Source of the DNA: Ganoderma boninense
Taxonomy: Eukaryota > Basidiomycota > Agaricomycetes > Polyporales > Polyporaceae
Reading direction: 5' to 3'
DNA length: 64,000 nt
NCBI GenBank assembly: GCA_002900995.3
Contig: PJEW03000014.1
Coordinates: forward strand, 426,504 to 490,503
A model generated the notes under the pieces. That model was given only the letters and a program-made list of their open reading frames with translations. It was not told where the DNA came from and did no database searches. Below are positions 56,257 through 64,000 of this stretch, piece by piece. The translations under genes were made by a program, and so were the position numbers. Numbering within the stretch: the first letter of the stretch is position 1; every line of letters begins with the position of its first letter.

Positions 56257-57189
56257 CTATTCCCTATTGACGGGCTTGTGCAGGAGCGCGCGGGGGTCTC
56301 GCGACTGCGGCACCATATCCATCTCACCCTTGGTGATCACAGGGTGTGAATCAGCGACGTGGGCAATGTGCGCATGGTGATGCGCACCTTGGTGCTGCTG
56401 GAAGCGGCTGCATCCTCCGTGCCTGCTCTGATGGGTTTGCTGCTGCTGCCCCTGAGGGTGCTGCTGCTGATGCTGCTGCTGGCCTTGCGGGTGCTGCTGC
56501 TGGCAGAAAGTGGGGTTTTGCGGCTTGTGCTTGACCGCACTGATCTTGTTCGCGCTGTCGCGCGGCTTCTGCTGGTGGCGCCCCTGGCGCTGCTCCCAGT
56601 ACATGATGACGCGGTTGCGAACATCGTCGAAGGTTTCTAGACGGACAGCTGGAGTAGTTGCCATCGGCACGAGGCCTGAGGTGTAAACTTGGATAATGGG
56701 GTCTATCGCGGATGGGAGCTTCAAGAGGAGGATCATCCCCTTGATGTGCTCAGCGACGGTAAACTGGTTGGTCTCGAGCATCTGGAAGTGAGCGCGGAGC
56801 TTGTCCATCGCAGGGATAGGGTTGGAGTCGCTAGGAATGGTGACGCCCATGGCAGCGCGGAAGTCCTGGTAGACAATCGGGATGCCGGGCTTCCCGTAGG
56901 TGTCCTTGAGACAGTCCCAGACCTCCTTGGTGGTGGTCTTGGAGTCAATCGCAGTGCCAATGCTGTCATCGACATAGAGACGGATGCTGCCGTGAGCAGC
57001 GGTGTCGTCCTCGTTCCAACCGTCGACCTTGTCCTCGTTCGAGCCGTCAGCGGCCAAGGTTGGACAGGCCTTGGTCATAGGCTTGGTCCAACAGCCCGTC
57101 GTCTGGAGGTACGCCTCCATCTTCGGCACCCACTGAAGGTAGTTGGGGCCAGTGAGGAGCGGAACGAGGTTGGTGAGGTTGTTCGACAT
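56257..57189 (-). CDS. gag: Ty1/copia Gag, 3'-truncated
   Basis: The ATG at 57189 begins MSNNLTNLVPLLTGPNYLQW, followed by LYVDDSIGTAIDSKTTTKEV, WDCLKDTYGKPG, IKGMILLLKLPSAIDPII and VRNRVIMYWEQRQGRH. This is the copia gag (UBN2-type) order of conserved Trp and Leu blocks. The tail is Gln/His-rich, in the place where a zinc knuckle would be expected. The last residues are encoded by the terminus of the neighbouring hAT element, so the stop at 56257 is not original. Protease, integrase and RT are absent. Confidence 0.85.
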   Translation of the reverse strand: MSNNLTNLVPLLTGPNYLQWVPKMEAYLQTTGCWTKPMTKACPTLAADGSNEDKVDGWNEDDTAAHGSIRLYVDDSIGTAIDSKTTTKEVWDCLKDTYGKPGIPIVYQDFRAAMGVTIPSDSNPIPAMDKLRAHFQMLETNQFTVAEHIKGMILLLKLPSAIDPIIQVYTSGLVPMATTPAVRLETFDDVRNRVIMYWEQRQGRHQQKPRDSANKISAVKHKPQNPTFCQQQHPQGQQQHQQQHPQGQQQQTHQSRHGGCSRFQQHQGAHHHAHIAHVADSHPVITKGEMDMVPQSRDPRALLHKPVNRE

Positions 57190-57497
57190 GGCAATTGATA
57201 AGGTGATAGAAGTCTGACCAAAAGATATGGTCAGTCACCATTCGCAGCGACAAACAATGAGGAAAGAATGCCAGAAGCATATACTGGCAGAGGTTCCCCC
57301 TCTGTGTAGCATGGCAGGCAGCGATCAGAGAGATCGCACCACATCCAAGCCACCATCGTGCATGGACGGCCGCGTATGATCCCGCCAGATCCAATGCCCG
57401 GAAGGTCTGCCATAACAGCGACAAGAGGTTTGCCAGGCGAGCTGGTGCGGAATGGAACACAGCCAGCGATGAGCAGTGCAGTATCCACAACGTCGAC
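57190..57497. other. Copia leader
   Basis: This untranslated leader lies between the PBS and the gag ATG on the minus strand. No gene is present; the minus-strand frames crossing it begin within the LTR. Confidence 0.5.
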
Positions 57498-57511
57498 CAG
57501 GGCTCATAACC
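57498..57511 (-). promoter_or_regulatory. Copia PBS complementary to initiator-tRNA anticodon arm
   Basis: On the minus strand GGTTATGAGCCCTG immediately follows the LTR terminus AACA. It is complementary to CAGGGCTCATAACC, the anticodon stem-loop of fungal initiator tRNA-Met (anticodon CAT). Drosophila copia and relatives prime from this internal tRNA region using a cleaved half-tRNA. Confidence 0.75.
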
Positions 57512-57861
57512 TGTTGAACATAGTGGGGGACGCCCACTATGGGGAGGGCACTACACGCAGTGTGCACACATACTCACCTGGCTAGTGTGAGGTAGAGGCT
57601 TGTATCAAGTGAGGAGAAGAGAGAGAAGAGCTGTTCTGATTAGGGCCAATGAGGGCCATATATATACTACAGGATGTACTGTATTACTAAGGCTATACAG
57701 TACAAGAACGCACTGCCAGAGACATCTAGGCAGTGCGACACATGAGATGATCATGTGGGCGGCTATACAGCACCTGTGCAGATGGATGAGATATCGGGCT
57801 GTGCCGATATCTATGTACACAGCTACGCCATGCATGCAGTGCTCGGCTATGCTGTTCAACA
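57512..57861 (-). repeat. Copia 5' LTR (350 bp)
   Basis: On the + strand it starts TGTTGAACA and ends TGTTCAACA, perfect 9-bp inverted termini of the TG...CA type. It directly adjoins the PBS. A TATATATGG box on the minus strand (about 57653-57665) fits transcription toward gag. The partner 3' LTR is not in the window. Confidence 0.8.
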
Positions 57862-58113
57862 GTCGGACACTCTGGTGCACTCCCGGGACATCGAGGCCAG
57901 GTATTTGTGCCTCGCCAGTGCACTCGCATGTGATGGATGCCGCATGTCGGACACTCTGGTGCACTCCCTGGCCCTCGACGCCAGGTATTTGCGCCTCTCT
58001 GGCAGACCTGCATGAGGTGCATGGAGCATGTCGGACACTCTGGTGCACTCCCCGGCCATGGAGACCTGGTATTTGTGCCCCTCTGGTGGACCTGGTAAAT
58101 GATGCTGGTAGGT
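57862..58113. repeat. Three 84-bp tandem repeats
   Basis: Units start with GTCGGACACTCTGGTGCACTC at 57862, 57946 and 58030; the spacing is exactly 84 bp (28 codons). The repeats remain open in minus-strand frames, but no gene context supports translation. The first unit begins at the base after the copia LTR. Confidence 0.85.
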
Positions 58114-59364
58114 GAGCAAATTGTGGGTGAGGGTTTAATGACTGCAATGTCCCCCTTTGATGGTTGCTATATCCTCTGTGCTCACAGTTTGAGGCCAAAT
58201 TATGATTAGTATCATGAGGAAGGGCTGATGCGAAATATTCTCCAGGAGGGCTATCCACAATAGCAGAATATTACACCATAGGGATGACCTCAGAAGGTTA
58301 GGGAAAAGTCACAGGCTGCATATATAAACACATCCCAAAGCTTTAAAAGGGTAGCAAAGATGGGCCACCAGCTGGTCAGTGGAAGTGGGGTTGGAGGACA
58401 TAGGAGCAGAGACTGGCAGGTGTTCAGCTAAATTATAGATGCTCTGGGACCAGCAAGAACAGCGGGCTGGGCCACTCAGACACTGAGCCTGTCCTGTCTG
58501 GGCGAATGACAGTGCAACAAAATGGATTCCCACACTGGAGGTGGGTGCTTGTGGCATTCAATGTTGATATTTCTGATGTTGGGGGTCCCACCAAGCAAGT
58601 CAAGTGTATCACTTGGAAAACATTTTGGACAATATCACACTGACAATGGCAGACAGACATGTGAGAAGTCCAGGTCCAACATGCCTTGAGAGCACAAGTA
58701 AGGAATAGAAGTCTGATAAAAATTGTGGTGCAGACACATGCACAGGTTGGGGATACTAGTAGGAGCTGTTGGGAAACTTGCATGGCTGCTGGTGGGCAAT
58801 GCATTGGCTAGAACAGTGAGAATTGAAGTTAGAACCACTTATTGAGAACATGAGATAGAGATCCAGCACAGTCAGGAGGCATTCTCATGTGGACATCTTG
58901 CGCTCTGCAGCTACACAAAGAGGAAGGCAAAGGCCAGTGTAAATGTAACAAAGGCTGTGTACTGGAAGGGATCCATAGGCTGGTTTGGGAAACAAGCTAG
59001 GATATACTGGGCTGAGTGAGATGGTAGAGCAGGAACACTGGTGGAGGATCTGTGATGCCCAATCAGGGCCCGCTACAGATGATAGTAAGTACACTACAAA
59101 TGACTCCTATTGACTCCGCACACCCCCCACAAGGCATCATGAGAGATGTAGAGACTGCACACGCAGAACTCCCTGTGTGGCAGAGCCAGGCACAACACCC
59201 TCAAAGTGCAGTTTAGTCAACTTATAGAGCTCTGGAGGCCCAAGGGAGGCCAGAAATTGTTCTTGAACGCATTTGATCAGGCTACCAAGAGCGCATAAAA
59301 GGACAAGGGGGCCGAAACCATGAAGAGAGGAAAAAAGAAAGCTGGAAGGCTCAAACTCAAAGAC
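58114..59364. other. Gene-poor stretch, probably transposon-derived
   Basis: No protein family was recognised. The 123-codon minus frame at 58433-58804 has an odd Cys/Thr-rich composition and no motif. This is where the second half of the adjacent zinc cluster would be expected, and it is not found. Confidence 0.35.
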
Positions 59365-61007
59365 TCACCCACACCGCCCCTCCTTGTCACCCTCCTTTGG
59401 GCCCCTACATGTGATCTTGCGCTGCCTGCAGAACGCGCACGTGGCAACTGCGCGGTGCTTGTACCGCCGCCGCCCAGCACCAGGGGGTGTAATGATCAGC
59501 TGAAGGACAGGTCCATTGGGCCCCGCTGTGACAGGGATGTGGCGTCCTGTAATCGGTGAGTACACTACCAATTTGCTGTTGTGATCTTCCTCTGGCTTTG
59601 TTGGGCCCGGGGTAACAGGGGATCTCAATGTGATTGGAGTGGTAAGCTGTGGAGACACTGACACTGAGCTCAAGAGGGTGAGGCCAAAGCCGTGCCTCAG
59701 ATGCTCAAGCTCTGCAGGGGTGTCTCGTAACATCAGTGCTAAGGCTGGGGTGCATGAGGAGGTCCACTAACGTGCAATATCCTCCGTAGTGACCAGAGAA
59801 CCCCAGTGGGGCATGTATGGCTGGTAGCCCTCGCGGTAGAGGGGAGTCATGAGCATGCCAGTGTCCCAGTCGCCCACATACTGGGGAAATTGGAGCGGAT
59901 CAATTGCCGCGGCTACATTCCACTGCGATGGAACGAGCTGCTCCTTCGCTGACATTGTACCTGGCCCAGGGTTCGCATACTGTGAGCCATGCGCTGCGCC
60001 CAAGGTGAGGTAGGCAGGTAAATCAATGCCAGTCTGTTCCTGTGTGTAAAATGTGCGCGTCAGCCTGGGTTTTCTCCAAGATAGAGCTAGACAGGGCCAA
60101 TCTGGAGCCCAAAAGAGCTTGCACAGACCTGCGCCAGTGGGCCAGCGTCACTGCCGGGGCCGTCCCTGTATTTTCTTTGCTTTGGAAGAACAGGGTACGC
60201 GCATTCCAGGGGGCCAACCGCCGTGGGGCCCCAACCTTCGCCGTGGGTGGGCTGGAAGCCGAAGTCCAAACCCTGATGCTGTGGATGGTAGTGGGGTTGA
60301 TAATATGTGGGACTTGCGAGGGGGGTGGGTGTTGGTGTTGACGTCGCGACAACGTCGTGCCAGGACTCGGTAGCAGTGGTGAGAGGGAAGGAGAGGGTTA
60401 GGAGCGACGTCAACGATGTCGTTGAGGCGTGGTCTACCTCTGGTTCCAATTTGAGGACAGGTGACGACGTCACCGTCAGTGCGCCGTCATAGCGTGGGTC
60501 TACGGTCGCCGGGGACGACTTGGAATCGAAGGTGGTCGACGGCTGAGCGTAGGGTGAGGCAGTCCGTCCGTCCATAGGGTAGACATTCGAACTCTGGAAC
60601 GCGTTGTACTTCTGCGAGATCGCGGCGGGCGGGATGTGGTGGAGGAATTTCGATGCGGAGCTGGGGTGTGCGCCGCCAGCATCGCAGCGGTTTAACGCAA
60701 TGTCGGTTGAGTCGTCGAGGTTGGGGGCATAGAACTCGGGTACGCCCAAGTAAGCAGCGAGCGCTTCCGTCTGTTGATCGTCTTCGTCAGCGAACGGTTG
60801 CTAGGACTTCGAGGAGTAGGGTGACGGTGATGAGCAACGACGTACATCATGGTAGTCTTCGAGTCCCCATTGGTGCTCCGGCGCAGGACCGACGTCACTT
60901 ACTAACCCATCTTTGAGTCCAGCTGCGTCGCAAAGTTCGTCGTGGAACATGTTTGAGCCCTGCATCTCAGCGTAATCCTGAGCCATGTCAGTGAACTTAA
61001 ATGCCAT
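59365..61007 (-). CDS. Zn(2)Cys(6)-type transcription factor, C-terminally incomplete
   Basis: The ATG at 61007 (MAFKFTDMAQDYAEMQGSN) starts a nuclear regulator rich in Pro, Ser and Thr. A GTAAGT intron follows GLKDGL and resumes at QPFADEDDQQTEALAAYLGV (about 60801). A long low-complexity exon (about 60200-60790), then about 59767-60003 (QLVPSQWNVAAAIDPLQFPQ) and 59365-59733 follow. The last exon contains CAFCRQRKITC, the first half of a fungal zinc cluster (CX2CX6C), then a Cys after 11 residues and a GTGAGT donor. The second half (CX2CX6-8C) was not found downstream. C-terminal zinc clusters with long Pro-rich N-termini are common in basidiomycetes. The gene is either truncated by sequence at 58-59.3 kb or has a distant exon I missed. 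Confidence 0.55.
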
Positions 61008-62090
61008 GGCGCAGCACTACCACAAGATGGCCTATAAAGAGGGGTGTGGACCCAGGGAAGCAGCAGCAGCTGGGCGCGCCAGCACACCAGGCATGCTCCA
61101 AGACGCTGAATTATAATGATGATGGAAAACGTATGAATTAGAGGGCCCTCTGCAATCCGAATAGCGCGAACGCCGACGCGTAAGTTAACGCCGCAAGAAG
61201 ATTGAATGCACGCATAAGTATCCATGGATCTCCTGCGAGCAACCGGTGCCGCTAGAACTGTACATCCGCAATTGCAACCTTGCCGGGGCAGCCGGCGTCC
61301 ACGGTGTCGCCAGTGCTCAAAGCAACAGCACGCACCATAATCGTTCCGGGTGCTATGGGGCAACCATCGAGCGAGGAGACACACCTCGTTCCGGGCTCGG
61401 TGAGCGTGGAAGCGATCCGCCTCGATTGGAACCAGGAAGACGAGTTCGCGTGAGGGTGTAGGGCGTCAGGTGTGGTAGCGACGTCTGGGCAAAGCCGCCG
61501 TTCCTCCACCCGACGTTGCTCTCGGAGAACGTGGTGGGCTAGTGGACGGCGGAAGCAGAGGGCACGAGGCGATAAGTAAGGCCTAAGGGCTCGGCGCGGT
61601 GCTTCGCGCCGGCTCGCGAGCCCGAGGGTTGCGTAAATCAGTGCCTTCATTTACAGTAATGGGAGCCATGACTTGCGGGCCCGTTGCGGGCCTTCTCGGT
61701 TTTATGTGCACCCAATAGCGTCCTTGTTCTCATTCTGCAGGCTCGAGGCTTCGGTGATAGATTTGCGTTCACTCATTTCCGCACACAGCGCTACAGACCA
61801 AGGCGAGCTAGAAGGAAAGGGCGCCCGATGTTGTGCCACGCGACAATGACGGGTGGGTAGGAGCCTGCCGCCGCCTGGGACTAACGTCGTCTCCTGAAGA
61901 TGGGTCTTCCCACGCCAAGGACGCTAGCCGCAAAATCTCTAACAACTTACGACATCCGCTTGCCTACTCACCGGCGAGCGTATCATTACTTTCACTGGCC
62001 GTCGCTGCTAAATATGTCTGGTGTATGTACTCCAACGGAGCTCGTTGCTGCGGTGTCTCCATTTCAAGCACAAGCTTTCGGCTCGAGCAA
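61008..62090. other. Intergenic, nothing recognised
   Basis: This contains the promoter side of the transcription-factor gene. The 132-codon minus frame at 61252-61650 and the short plus frames show no motif or splice support. Confidence 0.35.
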
Positions 62091-62546
62091 CACGACGGGC
62101 AAGGTGGGTGCTTCGAGTGTTTGGAAACAGAATGGAAACTGGTATGGAAACTTCAAGTTTCTTGGTCATTTTCTTGGGGTGTTTCAGGGTCCAGGAAACA
62201 ACAAGTTTCCTGGGTGTTTCTCAGGTGTATTTGGACATCGGAAACAGGTGAGGTGTTTTCATAGAAGGGAAATTTTGGGGAAATGGGTCAGAAACAGACA
62301 TAAAGCATTGTGTTTCCGGACAATGCAGCCTCCTTTCCGGCCCGTCTCAATTGGCAATTCAGGAAGTTCCCTTTGTGGAAACATCTCTGGGCCGTTTCTG
62401 GTCTCCGGAAACGCTGTAAAAACACAAAGGAAACACCACATTTCCCCAATCATGAATCACCCCAGAAACTCCTGAGAAACTTGAAGATTCTGTCCTCGTT
62501 TCCTGACCGTTTCCCTGATCCCAAAACATCTGCTGTGCCTGTCGTG
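62091..62546. mobile_element. GGAAAC-rich inverted-repeat element (456 bp)
   Basis: The ends CACGACGGGCA (62091-62101) and TGCCTGTCGTG (62536-62546) are inverted with one mismatch. The interior holds more than ten GGAAAC or GTTTCC words. In the left half GGAAAC dominates; in the right half both orientations occur. Non-coding; frames of 127-191 codons over it (61900-62475, 62310-62693) are repeat artefacts. It is probably a non-autonomous transposon with iterated binding sites. Confidence 0.45.
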
Positions 62547-62775
62547 CAAGGACTACCTGCACTGCTCTTGCCACTTGAACTCATGCCAATTCCATTTGAA
62601 AGCGGGGGACAGCCATTGTCAGAAATCGTGGAAACCACGGCAACCACAAGCTTCGAACGCAACCTCGACTTCTCACGCAGTAGCCACGAATAGGGTGACA
62701 CTGCTGTGACATTGTTCGCGCATCTTTCTACTTCTTCAACAGTCCAATGCCTACATTGCAAAAAAAAAGACAATC

Positions 62776-63990
<1,215 letters not shown>

Positions 63991-64000
63991 GAGACAAGAC

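Larger units (their letters stand above)
51340..56266 (-). mobile_element. hAT DNA transposon with G/C-rich termini
   Basis: The left end AATAGGGAATAGCGGGGG (from about 51338) recurs inverted at the right end (to about 56268), an 18-bp match. Behind each end is a stretch of 70-130 bp built of GGGGTA/TACCCC words. Between them lies a hAT transposase gene. TAGGG starts are common for hAT TIRs. No 8-bp target duplication is visible: CCCGAAAA lies on the left and TTGACGGG on the right. The left neighbour is a gypsy RT fragment and the right neighbour a copia gag. The borders or flanks have therefore been rearranged. Confidence 0.65.

Noticed and set aside
57862..58113. CRISPR-like array
   Set aside because: The 84-bp units (and the 51-bp units at 50.87-51.02 kb) are direct tandem repeats without unique spacers, in a eukaryotic transposon context.
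61900..62693. Open frames of 191 and 127 codons over the GGAAAC-rich region
   Set aside because: They consist of translated GGAAAC/GTTTCC repeats and overlap each other in different frames.

Overview
The window looks like a basidiomycete fungus, probably an Agaricomycete. The genes have many short introns of about 47-70 nt with GTRNGY-type donors. There is a KDZ-family transposase and a gene family known to me only from Agaricomycetes. The host housekeeping genes (RNA14, spermidine synthase) read as fungal. No rRNA, tRNA, CRISPR array or bacterial operon was seen. A 100-base N run at 19282-19381 is an assembly gap.

Layout: 1-6 kb holds four minus-strand host genes of unknown function: a single-pass membrane protein cut by the left edge, an Asn-rich protein, a helical membrane protein and a small coiled-coil protein. 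6-18 kb is gene-poor. It has AT-rich repeats, a decayed multi-exon Pro/Gln-rich gene (7.8-11.8 kb), two inverted copies of a hAT-type MITE (12.5-14.1 kb), an F-box-like exon and a 1.1 kb inverted-repeat element (17-18 kb). 18.4-25.4 kb is a KDZ DNA transposon with a long spliced transposase and a second partial gene, bracketed by inverted arms of about 0.9 kb. 27.1-30.3 kb is RNA14, the best host gene here. 30.5-39 kb is mostly low-complexity or unrecognised sequence with one plausible two-exon small gene at 38.4-39.0 kb.

39.3-57.9 kb is a nested transposon cluster. A decayed gypsy gag (39.3-43.9 kb, split by a 1.6 kb insertion) is interrupted by a nearly complete Ty3/gypsy chromovirus (43942-50491) with 460-bp LTRs. 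A MITE with a perfect hairpin follows, then a gypsy RT fragment, then a hAT element (about 51.34-56.27 kb) whose transposase intron carries the third MITE copy, then the 5' part of a Ty1/copia element (gag, PBS and LTR, 56.26-57.86 kb). 58-64 kb contains 84-bp tandem repeats, a transcription-factor gene ending inside its zinc cluster, a GGAAAC-rich element and spermidine synthase reaching the right edge.

Most informative are the expression and priming signals of the retroelements. The chromovirus has a GGGTTTC heptamer directly before the gag stop, with pol in the -1 frame and a stem 5 nt downstream. It also has an 11-nt site after the LTR complementary to the expected 5' end of its own RNA (self-priming). 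The copia element has a primer site matching the anticodon arm of fungal initiator tRNA. I could run no searches, so family names rest on motif recognition and exon joins are by eye.
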